Of a DNA stretch of 64,000 nt, positions 17,610 through 26,266 are shown piece by piece. Origin of the DNA: Amycolatopsis australiensis. GTDB lineage: Bacteria; Actinomycetota; Actinomycetes; Mycobacteriales; Pseudonocardiaceae. Both the position numbers and the translations under genes were made by a program. Each line of letters begins with the position of its first letter. The stretch's first letter is position 1. The stretch covers positions 6,386,001 to 6,450,000 of the forward strand of contig NZ_FPJG01000006.1 of NCBI RefSeq assembly GCF_900119165.1. The letters are read 5' to 3'. Below the pieces are notes generated by a model. That model was not told where the DNA came from. It saw only the letters and a program-made list of their open reading frames with translations, and made no database searches.

Positions 17610-17636
17610 ACCACCACGAAAGTGAGGAGAGAATCC

Positions 17637-17891
17637 ATGGCCGCCCTTCGTATCGCGACCGTCGTCGCCATGGCCGCCGGGACCATCGCCGGTCTCGGTG
17701 AATCCGCTCTCGCAGCCACCGCGGCACCGGCCTCGGCGTCCGCGTCTTTCCAGGGCCCGTACGTCAGCTACGACCAGTGTGAACGGGCGCAGGACGCCTT
17801 CTTCAGGACGCACCGGGGCTGGAAACTCGTCGGCGACTGCTACGACGACGCCTACTACGGCGGCTGGGTCTTCGTCGCCGAGCCTCGTTGA
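17637..17891 (+). CDS. small secreted protein, 84 residues
   Basis: This protein has a signal peptide (about 30 residues, cleaved near ASA) followed by a short mature chain with two cysteines (YDQCERAQDAFF and VGDCYDDAYYGGW) that could form one disulfide, and many aromatic residues. Similar small secreted proteins are scattered in actinomycetes without known function. GTGAGGAGAG precedes the ATG. It sits between two broken genes but itself looks intact. Confidence 0.75.
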   Translation: MAALRIATVVAMAAGTIAGLGESALAATAAPASASASFQGPYVSYDQCERAQDAFFRTHRGWKLVGDCYDDAYYGGWVFVAEPR

Positions 17892-17994
17892 CCCGGCTAC
17901 AGCGTTCGCCCGCACCAGGCTCGGCCGCGTCGAGCGGACGGTGAGGTCGCAATCCGGCCAGCATCGTCCAGTGCCGCTTTGTAGGTTTTCCGGT

Positions 17995-19174
17995 GTGAAA
18001 TCCGCACCAGCCACAAAGACCGGGACTTCATTACGTGGTCCTGTCGTCCTGTTCATGTCGCTTGCCGCCGCGCTCGGGACGTCGGCCATCTACCCACTGC
18101 AGCCCGCGATGGCCGATGTGGCGGATTCGCTGGGTGCGCAAATCGCCGGGGTCGGCGGCGCGCTGGCGTTGGGGCCGGTCGGTTATCTGGCCGGACTCGT
18201 TCTTCTCGTGCCTCTGGTCGACCGGCTGTCGCCATCGCGGGTACTCGCGACCCAATTCGGGGTCTTGGCCGCCGCGTTGGCGTTGAGCGCCACTGTGAGT
18301 GACGTGGTCTGGCTGGGGTTCCTGATCGGCGTGGCGGGAGGCGGTCGGCGCGGGGCTCAGTTCGCTGGCGGGCCGGCTCGCCCCTCCGCGTCGGCGGGCG
18401 ACGATCCTGGGCACGGTGACCGCGGGAATCTCGGCCGGGATCCTCGCCGGCCGGATCGCCGGCGGCCGGCTGGCCGACGAGATCGGCTGGCGCGAAATGC
18501 TGCTGGTGTTCGCCGCCGCGTGCGTGCTCGCCGCGGTGTGCTGCTTGGTGTTCCTGCCCGCCGGACGCGCGTCGGCCGATCGCCGATATCTGACGACTCT
18601 CCGCTCTCTTCCCGGGTTGTTCGTCGGATACGCCGCCCTGCGAATCGCCGCGTTCCGCGGCGCGTTGTGGTTCTTCGCGTTCTGCGCCATGTGGGCCGGA
18701 CTCGCGGCAGCCCTCTCAGCGCCCCCGTACTCGTATTCCGCCGAGCGAATCGGCCTGTACGCCTTGGCCGGAATATCCGGCATTCTGGCAACTCAAGTCG
18801 CCGGAGCCTGGACCGACCGGGTCGGCGCCCGCAAGGTGATCCTGGCCGGCCTGGTCCTGGCGTGCGCAGCCGCGATCGTCGCCGGCTTCACGCTGGCGAG
18901 CACCGTCACGACTCTCGTCTGCCTTGCGCTCTTCGACGCCGGGCTCTTCGCTGCCCAGGTCGCGAACTAGAGTGTCGTCCTCGCCATCGCCCCTGCGGCG
19001 CCGGCACGGTTCAACAGCGCGTACATGGTGGTCTACTTCGTCGGCGGAAGTCTCGGCACAGCCTTCGGCGCGGCAGCAGCCGAATGGGCCGGCTGGCCGA
19101 TCACGGCCGCGGTCACGGCATCCGCGGCCGGAGCCGCAGCGCTGACGACCGCGATCGCCCGTCCAGTGCCCTGA
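17995..19174 (+). pseudogene. MFS transporter pseudogene (frameshift plus in-frame stop)
   Basis: The sequence encodes a 12-helix major facilitator transporter of about 390 residues, but it is broken twice. From GTG 17995 the frame reads through IYPLQPAMADVADSL and LGFLIGVAG, then one extra base near 18337-18340 shifts the reading to the frame of SSLAGRLAPPRRRATILG. A TAG at 18968-18970 then interrupts the otherwise intact C-terminal segment (ARFNSAYMVVYFVGGSLGTA), at a place where relatives appear to carry Gln. The homologous reading ends at TGA 19172-19174. Two independent lesions make a real pseudogene more likely than a sequencing error. Confidence 0.85.
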
Positions 19175-19252
19175 GGCGGCCGCGCCTGGTACTGGCAGAC
19201 CCAGGTTGCGCCGGACCTGGTCCACCGGCACGGCCGCCATACGATCAAAACC

Positions 19253-20215
19253 ATGACGAACAGCATGAAGGCGGTCAGCATCCCCGAGTTCGGCCCGGCC
19301 GAGGTCCTGCGGCTCGGCGAGGTGCCGGTTCCCGAACCCGGCCCGGGCGAGGTCTCCATCGACGTCGCCTACGCCGGAGCCAACTTCGCGGAGATCCTCT
19401 ACCGGCAGGGTGTCGTCGACGTCCCGCTGCCCTTCGTCCCCGGAATCGAGGTCTCCGGCCGGATCCGGGCGCTGGGTGAAGGCGTCGAGGGACTGCGGGT
19501 GGGCGAGCCGGTCGCCGCGCTGACCATTGTGGACAGTGGTGGTTACGCCGAGGTCGTCACCACCGGCGCCGCGTTGGTCGCGCCGCTGGGCGACGCGGGG
19601 TTCGAGGTCGGGGCGGCGGTGCCGTCCAACAGCACCACCGCGTTCCTGGTGCTGGAGCGCGTCGCCCGGCTGGACCGCGGGGAAAGCGTGCTGGTGCACG
19701 CCGCCGCCGGCGGGGTGGGCAGCCAGCTCGGTCAGGTGGCCCGGCTGCTGGGCGCCGGCCGGGTGGTCGGCACGGTGGGGAGCGAAGCGAAGATCCCGGC
19801 GGCGAAGGCGTTCGGCTACGACGAAGTCGTCCTGCGCGACGACGTCGCCGGCACCGGCGAGTTCGACGTCGTCGTGGACATGGTCGGCGGCCCGGCGCGC
19901 CGGGCGAGCCTGGACCGGCTGGCGCCGATGGGGCGGCTGGTGGTGCTGGGCAACGCCTCGGGGGCCGAGGACGTCGGCATCTCCGCGAACGAGCTGTGGT
20001 TCACCACCAAGACGGTGTCCGGCTTCAACCTGGCCGCGTTCTCGTCGGTCGCCCCGGACGTGGTGGGCCGGGCACTGCGCCGCGCCATCCGGGCCGTCGC
20101 GGACGGCGACCTGCGCGTGGAGGCCGAAGCGCTGGGATTGGACCAGGCCGTGGCCGCGCACCACCGGATCGAGTCCGGCTCGACGACGGGCAAGCTGGTA
20201 CTCCGGGTGCGGTGA
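19253..20215 (+). CDS. quinone oxidoreductase-like MDR enzyme (zinc-free)
   Basis: This 320-residue medium-chain dehydrogenase/reductase has a GroES-like N-terminal domain (GANFAEILYRQG, PFVPGIEVSGRI) and a Rossmann domain with HAAAGGVGSQLGQVARLLGA for NADPH. The catalytic and structural zinc cysteines of alcohol dehydrogenases are absent, as in QOR-type NADPH:quinone reductases. An ATG four codons downstream (19265) is an equally possible start. It is convergent with a second enzyme of the same superfamily. The substrate is unknown. Confidence 0.85.
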   Translation: MTNSMKAVSIPEFGPAEVLRLGEVPVPEPGPGEVSIDVAYAGANFAEILYRQGVVDVPLPFVPGIEVSGRIRALGEGVEGLRVGEPVAALTIVDSGGYAEVVTTGAALVAPLGDAGFEVGAAVPSNSTTAFLVLERVARLDRGESVLVHAAAGGVGSQLGQVARLLGAGRVVGTVGSEAKIPAAKAFGYDEVVLRDDVAGTGEFDVVVDMVGGPARRASLDRLAPMGRLVVLGNASGAEDVGISANELWFTTKTVSGFNLAAFSSVAPDVVGRALRRAIRAVADGDLRVEAEALGLDQAVAAHHRIESGSTTGKLVLRVR

Positions 20216-20251
20216 CGACGTTGCCGCACCGATGCCCTGGACCGCCGATCG

Positions 20252-21211
20252 TCAGCGCTCCCCGAGGTCGATGACGACCTTCCCGTGCACGTGCCGCCCC
20301 GCCTGGAGTTCGACGGCCGCGCGGATCTGCTCGACCGGAAAGCCGGCCGCGATCGGCACCCGCAGCCGGCCCGCCGCCACCAGGCCGGCGATCTCGTCGA
20401 TGGCGCCCGGGGCCGCGTTGGCGCCGTTCGCCGGCGTGATCCCGTCGACCTGGGCGGCGATGGTGGTGATGCGCTCGTCGGGCACGCCGAGCTCGCGGGC
20501 CGCGTGGACCGTGTCCGTCCCGTGCAGGTCCACCGCCGCGTCGACACCTTCGGGGGCCAGCGCACGGACCCGGTCGACCAGGCCATCGCCATAGGTGACC
20601 GGCTCGGCCCCCAGTGCTCGCAGGGCGCCGGCCGAGGTCGCCGACCCCGTTCCGATCACTCGCGCGCCCGCGAGGCGCGCGAGCTGGACGGCGAACACGC
20701 CCACCCCGCCTCCCGCGCCGCCGATGAGCACCGTGTCACCCGCGCCCGGTTTGACCACGGCCAGCGCCGCGGCCGCCGTGCAGCCCGCGATGGCGAGGGT
20801 GGCGGCGGTGCGGTCGCCGACACCGTCCGGGGTGCGGTGCGCCTCCCCGCCGACCGCGATGGTCCCCGTCTCCTCGACGACGACATAGTCGGCGACGGCG
20901 CGGGACAGGACGCCACCGAACACCCGGTCGCCGACGGCGAACGCGCGCACGCCGTCCCCGACCTGATCGACCACGCCGGCGAAGTCGGTGCCGAACCCGC
21001 ACGGCAGGCTCAACCCGAACCGCGCGGCGGTCTCCGCGTCGGAGGTCATGAACCAGTCCATCGGGTTCAGCCCGGCCGCGGTGACGCGCACACGGATCTG
21101 CCCCGCCCCGGCCTGCGGCACAGGTACCTCGCGGAGGCGCAGGGCCGCCGGCCCGCCGAACGACTCGAACTGGACCGCCCGGCCCGTGGCCACCGGTTCT
21201 TTCATGCTCAC
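20252..21211 (-). CDS. NADP-dependent MDR oxidoreductase (zinc-free)
   Basis: This 319-residue enzyme of the quinone-oxidoreductase branch of the MDR superfamily has the GroES-like segment AAGLNPMDWFM and GFGTDFAGVV, then LIGGAGGGVGVFAVQLARLAG for NADP binding and a closing AGRHVHGKVVIDLG. No zinc ligands are visible. The GTG at 21211 has AGGAG close upstream; an internal ATG two codons later is possible. Its promoter region contains a dense set of inverted repeats (21231-21300), suggesting control by a dimeric repressor that is not encoded next to it. Confidence 0.85.
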   Translation of the reverse strand: MSMKEPVATGRAVQFESFGGPAALRLREVPVPQAGAGQIRVRVTAAGLNPMDWFMTSDAETAARFGLSLPCGFGTDFAGVVDQVGDGVRAFAVGDRVFGGVLSRAVADYVVVEETGTIAVGGEAHRTPDGVGDRTAATLAIAGCTAAAALAVVKPGAGDTVLIGGAGGGVGVFAVQLARLAGARVIGTGSATSAGALRALGAEPVTYGDGLVDRVRALAPEGVDAAVDLHGTDTVHAARELGVPDERITTIAAQVDGITPANGANAAPGAIDEIAGLVAAGRLRVPIAAGFPVEQIRAAVELQAGRHVHGKVVIDLGER

Positions 21212-21230
21212 CCATCTCCTGGAACGGCTC

Positions 21231-21300
21231 GTGGAGCACGTAAACGGATCCTGCTTCGGTTACGTGCTCCACGGTAGCACAAGTGGAGCACGATCCGTTT
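21231..21300. promoter_or_regulatory. nested inverted repeats built on GTGGAGCACG
   Basis: A perfect 13-bp inverted repeat (GTGGAGCACGTAA at 21231-21243 and its complement at 21260-21272) is followed by a third copy of GTGGAGCACG at 21283-21292. A second inverted pair, AAACGGATC (21242-21250) and GATCCGTTT (21292-21300), is interleaved. It lies immediately upstream of the leftward oxidoreductase gene, so it is probably a multi-site operator. Confidence 0.7.
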
Positions 21301-21460
21301 CGGTCGCCGCAGCGGCGCCCCGGCCGGTGGCGAAGATCCACGGCCCCCACCGGCGCGCCGTCGCCATCAGGTGTGTCGCCCAGGAAAGCGGGTAGCCCGC
21401 GGCGAACAGGTTCCGCCGGCGCCTGACGGTGGATCCGCACCAGTTCCCGGTGGAGCGTCC

Positions 21461-23584
21461 ATGCACCCCATTCCCGCTGTCGTGGACGGAGCGACCAGAC
21501 GGTCCGGCTTCCGGCCGGACGTGGAGGGCCTGCGAGCCGTCGCGATCGCGGCCGTGCTGCTCTTCCACGCGGGGATGCCCGGGTTGCCGGGCGGTTTCAC
21601 CGGCGTCGACGTGTTTTTCGTGATCTCCGGTTTCCTCATCACCAGGCTGCTGTGGCGCGAGCTCGACGACACCGGATCCGTCCGGCTGGCGCGGTTCTAC
21701 GGCGCGCGGGCCCGGCGCTTGCTGCCGGCGGCCGGCACGGTCGCGGTGACCACGTCGATCGGGGCGGTCGCGCTGCTTCCGCCGCTGCAGGCCCGCGACG
21801 TCCTCGGCGACGGGATCGCCAGCGCGCTCTACGTCGGCAACTACCGGTTCGCCTGGCAGGGTACGTCCTACCTGGCCGCCGACACGCCACCGTCACCGTT
21901 CCAGCACTACTGGTCGCTCGGCGTCGAGGAGCAGTTCTACCTGCTGTGGCCGGCCCTGCTGATCGGCACGGCCGTGCTGGCCCGGCGCGCGACCCGCCCG
22001 TCGGTGACGCCTTACCTGCTCGTCCTGACGTCGATCGCGGCCGCATCGTTCGTCGTCTCCGCGACCTGGACCCGCGTCCTGCCGCCGTGGGCCTTCTTCT
22101 CCCTGCCCGCCCGCGCCTGGGAGCTGGCCGCCGGCGGCGTCGTCGCCCTCTCCGCCGACCGCTGGTCCCGGCTGCCGCCGTGGCTGGCCGGTGTGCTCGG
22201 CTACGCGGGAATGGCCGCGATCGTGCTGGCCTGCGTGCGGCTCGACGCGCGCACGCCGTATCCCGGTGTCGCCGCCGTGCTGCCGGTGCTCGGCACGGCC
22301 CTGGTGATCGTCGCCGGTCCCGAGCGCGGCGCCGGCCGCGTCCTTTCCGCAGCGCCGATGCGCGCCCTGGGGCGCCTGTCCTACTCGTGGTACCTGTGGC
22401 ACTGGCCGGTGCTGCTGTTCACCCCGCCGCTGCTCGGTCACCCGCCGTCCCCGGCCCAGCGGCTGGCCGCCGTGGCGGTGTCCGGTGTGCTGGCCGTGCT
22501 GACGCTGGTCCTGATCGAGAACCCCGGCCGGTTCGCCAAGCCACTGCGGCGGTCACCGGCGCGCAGCATCGTGCTCGGCGGGCTGGTCACCGCGCTCGCC
22601 GCCAGCACGGCGCTGGTGCTGTCCGTCCTGGCGCCCACCCCGGCCGGACACGGCCTCGCCGCTCCCGTTCCGACGATTCGGACCCCGGCCGCGCCCTCGT
22701 CGTCGACGCCCGACGCGCGCGACACGGTCCTCCAGCAGATGATCGCGCAAGTGCAGGCATCCGTCGCCGCGTCAGCCGCCGCACGCCAGGTTCCGGCCAA
22801 CCTCACTCCCCCGCTGACCCAGGCGAAGAACGACAAGGCGGCCGTGTTCGTCAACGGCTGCGTGCGCTCGTGGCGCGACCTCGGACAACCGCCGTGCCGC
22901 TCCGGCGATCCAGGGTCGAGCACCACCGTCGCCCTGGTCGGCGACTCGCACGCGGCCATGTGGAGCCCCGCGTTCGAAGCGCTGGCCCAGCAACGGCACT
23001 GGCGGCTGGAAACCCTCGGCAAGGTCACCTGCCCGATGCTGGATCTGCCGCTCACCAGCCCCTATCTGGGCCGGGAGTACGTCGAATGCGAGCAGTGGCG
23101 CGGTCAGGTCCTCGACCGGCTCCGAACCGAACACCCCAGCCTGGTCGTCCTCGGCATGTCCCGGCGCTACGGAGCCGACTTCGGCTTCACCGTCTACAGC
23201 CGCTCCTGGCTCGACAGTCTCGCCCGGACGGTGGCGCAGCTGCGATCGACCGGCGCCGCCGTCCTGGTCCTCGGACCGGTCCCGGATCCCCAGTCCACCG
23301 TGCCGGCCTGCCTGTCCGCCCACCTCGACGACGCCACCGCCTGCACACCACCCGAACCGGTCGCGATGAGCAGCACCGGAGTCGCCGCCGAAGCCACGGC
23401 CACCACCGCCCGCGGCGGCGACTACGCCGATCTCACCAAGGCCTTCTGCACCGCCGAGCGCTGCCCGGTCATCATCGGCAACGTCCTCGTGTACCGCGAC
23501 GACAACCACCTGACGACCAGCTACGCCCGAACACTCACGCCACTCATCGGAGCGCTCGCCGACCAAGCACTCACGCGCGGGTGA
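21461..23584 (+). CDS. acyltransferase-3 family protein with C-terminal SGNH domain (OafA-like)
   Basis: This 707-residue membrane protein has an N-terminal acyltransferase-3 domain starting FRPDVEGLRAVAI, with the catalytic-type H in LLFHAGMP, VDVFFVISGFLI and HYWSLGVEEQFYLLWPALL, spanning about ten helices. After a Pro/Ser/Ala linker there is an extracytoplasmic SGNH-type domain with VALVGDSHAAMWSPAFEAL. Such two-domain proteins O-acetylate or otherwise acylate cell-surface polysaccharides, peptidoglycan or exported glycans. GGAG precedes the ATG at 21461. It stands alone, so the acceptor is unknown. Confidence 0.9.
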   Translation: MHPIPAVVDGATRRSGFRPDVEGLRAVAIAAVLLFHAGMPGLPGGFTGVDVFFVISGFLITRLLWRELDDTGSVRLARFYGARARRLLPAAGTVAVTTSIGAVALLPPLQARDVLGDGIASALYVGNYRFAWQGTSYLAADTPPSPFQHYWSLGVEEQFYLLWPALLIGTAVLARRATRPSVTPYLLVLTSIAAASFVVSATWTRVLPPWAFFSLPARAWELAAGGVVALSADRWSRLPPWLAGVLGYAGMAAIVLACVRLDARTPYPGVAAVLPVLGTALVIVAGPERGAGRVLSAAPMRALGRLSYSWYLWHWPVLLFTPPLLGHPPSPAQRLAAVAVSGVLAVLTLVLIENPGRFAKPLRRSPARSIVLGGLVTALAASTALVLSVLAPTPAGHGLAAPVPTIRTPAAPSSSTPDARDTVLQQMIAQVQASVAASAAARQVPANLTPPLTQAKNDKAAVFVNGCVRSWRDLGQPPCRSGDPGSSTTVALVGDSHAAMWSPAFEALAQQRHWRLETLGKVTCPMLDLPLTSPYLGREYVECEQWRGQVLDRLRTEHPSLVVLGMSRRYGADFGFTVYSRSWLDSLARTVAQLRSTGAAVLVLGPVPDPQSTVPACLSAHLDDATACTPPEPVAMSSTGVAAEATATTARGGDYADLTKAFCTAERCPVIIGNVLVYRDDNHLTTSYARTLTPLIGALADQALTRG

Positions 23585-23648
23585 ACCGCGACGCAGCTGT
23601 CCGGGCTCCTGCGGTGCTGCCACGGCCCGCCTTCCGCGCCGGCCTCGG

Positions 23649-24164
23649 TCAGTAGTAGCCCTTCGTGCCGTCGAGCAGCTCCCGGACGATGTCCGCGTGC
23701 CCCGCGTGCCGGCCCGTCTCCTCGATGAGGTGGATCAGCATCCAGCGGAGGTTGGCGCCCCCGGCGCGGTAGCCGGCATGGCGGCCGACATCGTCCAGGG
23801 AGGCCGCCACGACGATCGCGTTGCTGCGGGCGCACTGGGCCTCGTATTCCGCGAGGAGCTCGGCGAGCGGGCGGCCGTCTGTTTGCCAGTCGGCGTCTTC
23901 GGCCGACTCGTCGAAGGACGGGTTCTCCTTCTCGTCGCCACCGAGGAACAGCACCTCCAGCCAGGTGTGCTCGGTCCAGCGCATGTGCGAGACGAGCCCT
24001 GCCATCGTCATGGCCGGGGAGGTCGGGATGACCGAGCGGTGCGCGTCGTCGTCGTTCAGCCCCTCGCACTTCCAGCGAAGGATCTGCCGCTGCAGGTCCA
24101 GCCAGCCGATGAGCGCGGTCCGTTCGTCGGCTTGGAGCGGAGGACGTGCCAGTTTCGATGCCAT
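23649..24164 (-). CDS. DinB/DUF664 family protein
   Basis: This 171-residue four-helix protein of the DinB superfamily has histidines at the expected metal positions (MAGLVSHMRWTEHTWLEV and HLIEETGRHAGHAD). In actinomycetes this fold includes mycothiol-dependent S-transferases, so a thiol-transferase or detoxification role is reasonable but not shown. It starts at ATG 24164 and is convergent with the acyltransferase gene. Length and motifs are normal. Confidence 0.85.
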   Translation of the reverse strand: MASKLARPPLQADERTALIGWLDLQRQILRWKCEGLNDDDAHRSVIPTSPAMTMAGLVSHMRWTEHTWLEVLFLGGDEKENPSFDESAEDADWQTDGRPLAELLAEYEAQCARSNAIVVAASLDDVGRHAGYRAGGANLRWMLIHLIEETGRHAGHADIVRELLDGTKGYY

Positions 24165-24317
24165 GCCGACGGACGCTATCCGGAACGGCGTCGACCGAGC
24201 ACCTCGATTTACGGGCCGCCGCGACGGGCCGGCGAGGCCGGACGCGCCACCGTTTCGCCCCGCGTCGTTCACCCGGACGTGGTGGCCGCCGACGCGACGA
24301 TCGGCGAGGGTTTCGGG

Positions 24318-25925
24318 ATGACCGATGACGAGAAGATCTTCGCCCGCCACTTCGACCGTCGCGGCTTCCTCGCCGCGGCCGGCGCGACGGGCGTGGCGCT
24401 GTCGGTCGGGCCGCTCGTCGGGACGGCGGACGCGCAACCCGCGACAGACGCCCTTACGAGTCCGGGTGCGGACCCCACCACGACACCTCCCGTCGAGGGC
24501 CTGCACCTGCAGTTCGGCGCCGACGCCGCGAGCGAGGTCGTGGTGTCCTGGCACGCGCTGCAGCCGGCCCGCAACCCGCGTGTGCTCGTCGGACGTCCCG
24601 ACGGCCGCTACGAGCGAAGCGTCCCGGCGAAGACCGTCAGCTACACCGACGCGAAGTCCGGCCAGGTCGTCTACGCGTTCCACGCCCCGCTGCGCGATCT
24701 CCGGCCGAACGGCGAGTACGTCTACGTCGCGCTGCACGACGGCGCCGAGCCGGCGCTCGCGACGTTCCGGACCGCTCCCCGGGGACGGGCGGCGTTCACC
24801 TTCACCAGCTTCGGCGACCAAGGCACCCCGACCCTCGGCAAGCGGTTCGTCCCGCCCGCCGGGGTCACCCTGCCGAACCCGCCGCTGGTCAACGACAACC
24901 TCGGCTCGCCCGCGGCGGGCGACACGACCGCCGGTGTCGAACGGGTGCAGCCGCTGTTCCACCTCTTCAACGGCGACCTGTGCTACGCCAACCTGGCCAC
25001 CGACCGGGTCCGCACGTGGTGGGACTTCTGGACGAACAACAGCCGCAGCGCGCGGAACCGGCCGTGGATGCCGGCCGCCGGCAACCACGAGAACGAACTG
25101 GGCAACGGCCCGATCGGTTACGCCGCCTACCAGACGTACTTCTCGGTGCCGCCGGCCGCCGGCCAGACCGACGTGACACGCGGCCTCTGGTACTCCTTCA
25201 CCGTGGGTTCGGTGCGGGTGATCAGCCTGGCCAACGACGACATCTGCTACCAGGACGGCGGCAACTCCTACGTCCGCGGCTATTCGCAGGGTGCGCAGAA
25301 GGCGTGGCTGGAGAAGGAACTCGCGACCGCACGCGCCGATCGGGAAGTCGACTGGGTGGTCGTGTGCATGCACCAGGTCGCGGTCAGCACGGCCGACCGG
25401 TTCAACGGCGCCGACCTGGCGATCCGCGAGGAGTGGGTGCCGCTGTTCGATCGCTACGGTGTCGACCTGGTGGTGTGCGGCCACGAACACCACTACGAAC
25501 GCTCCCACCCGATCCGCGGCGCGGCGGCCACCCCGACCCGCACCCCGCTGCCGGCGGCCACCCGCACCGACGTCGTCGACACCGGCAAGGGCACCGTCCA
25601 CATGGTCCTCGGCGGAGGCGGCACGTCGGCACCGTCGAACCAGTTGTTCTTCACCCCGCCGCGCTGCCGGGTGATCACCGCGGTGGGCGACCCCGACCCC
25701 GCGACCGGCAAGCGCCCCCCGGTCTACGTCACCGAGGACGCACCGTGGTCGGCCGTCCGCGACGCGGCCAACTCCTACGGCTTCGCGGCGTTCACCGTCG
25801 ACCCGGGCACCCGCCGGGGTGGCGTGACGACGATGCGGGTGACGTACTACGACGTCGTCGGTACCGGCGGTGAGCTCAAGCCGTTCGAGACGTTCACCCT
25901 CCGGCGCCCGCGCTCCGACGCCTGA
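24318..25925 (+). CDS. Tat-exported purple acid phosphatase-like metallophosphoesterase
   Basis: This 535-residue protein has a Tat-like signal with DRRGFLAAAG, a fibronectin-type N-terminal domain (FGADAASEVVVSWHALQPAR) and a metallophosphatase domain. The metal ligands fall in the right order: FGDQG, GDLCYAN, GNHEN, VCMHQ and GHEHHYERSHP. Purple acid phosphatases use an Fe/metal pair to hydrolyse phosphate monoesters outside the cell. The ATG at 24318 is chosen because it places the twin-arginine motif near the N terminus; GCGAGGG lies upstream. Confidence 0.88.
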   Translation: MTDDEKIFARHFDRRGFLAAAGATGVALSVGPLVGTADAQPATDALTSPGADPTTTPPVEGLHLQFGADAASEVVVSWHALQPARNPRVLVGRPDGRYERSVPAKTVSYTDAKSGQVVYAFHAPLRDLRPNGEYVYVALHDGAEPALATFRTAPRGRAAFTFTSFGDQGTPTLGKRFVPPAGVTLPNPPLVNDNLGSPAAGDTTAGVERVQPLFHLFNGDLCYANLATDRVRTWWDFWTNNSRSARNRPWMPAAGNHENELGNGPIGYAAYQTYFSVPPAAGQTDVTRGLWYSFTVGSVRVISLANDDICYQDGGNSYVRGYSQGAQKAWLEKELATARADREVDWVVVCMHQVAVSTADRFNGADLAIREEWVPLFDRYGVDLVVCGHEHHYERSHPIRGAAATPTRTPLPAATRTDVVDTGKGTVHMVLGGGGTSAPSNQLFFTPPRCRVITAVGDPDPATGKRPPVYVTEDAPWSAVRDAANSYGFAAFTVDPGTRRGGVTTMRVTYYDVVGTGGELKPFETFTLRRPRSDA

Positions 25926-26266
25926 CCGGCCGGTGGGCATGCCGATGTGCCATCGTCGGCAACCCCCGGTCAGTTCGCCTTCCCGGCGACCCCGAAAAAC
26001 CGGGGACCGGTACATGCGGGCGATCGACAAGTCGGCGGCGCCGCCGCGGGTCTCGGAAGCGGTCGCCGCACCGTGTCTTCGCCGGGCCGGCCGACTACCG
26101 TCATCGCGACCGGCGCCGTCCGCGTCGAGCCGATCGAGAGGTGTCCGCCGTCGGCGGAGACGCGCGCGGCCGCATCCACGGCAAGCTCGCGATCGCTGGT
26201 CAGGTCACCCGGGGACGGGAACGGGTCGAAGCCGCGCCGGCCCGGGACCGATCGGCGGGTGCGGCG
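25926..26266. other. 341-bp gap downstream of the RHS toxin gene
   Basis: This is where an immunity gene would be expected for the leftward RHS toxin gene. The leftward strand has a weak frame of about 69 codons (to 25970) with some coding-like composition but no ribosome-binding site or family match. I see no convincing gene. Confidence 0.4.

Noticed and set aside
25970..26179. Possible immunity gene downstream of the RHS toxin
   Set aside because: About 69 codons, no ribosome-binding site and no acidic or compact-domain features expected of an immunity protein. Kept only as a weak possibility.
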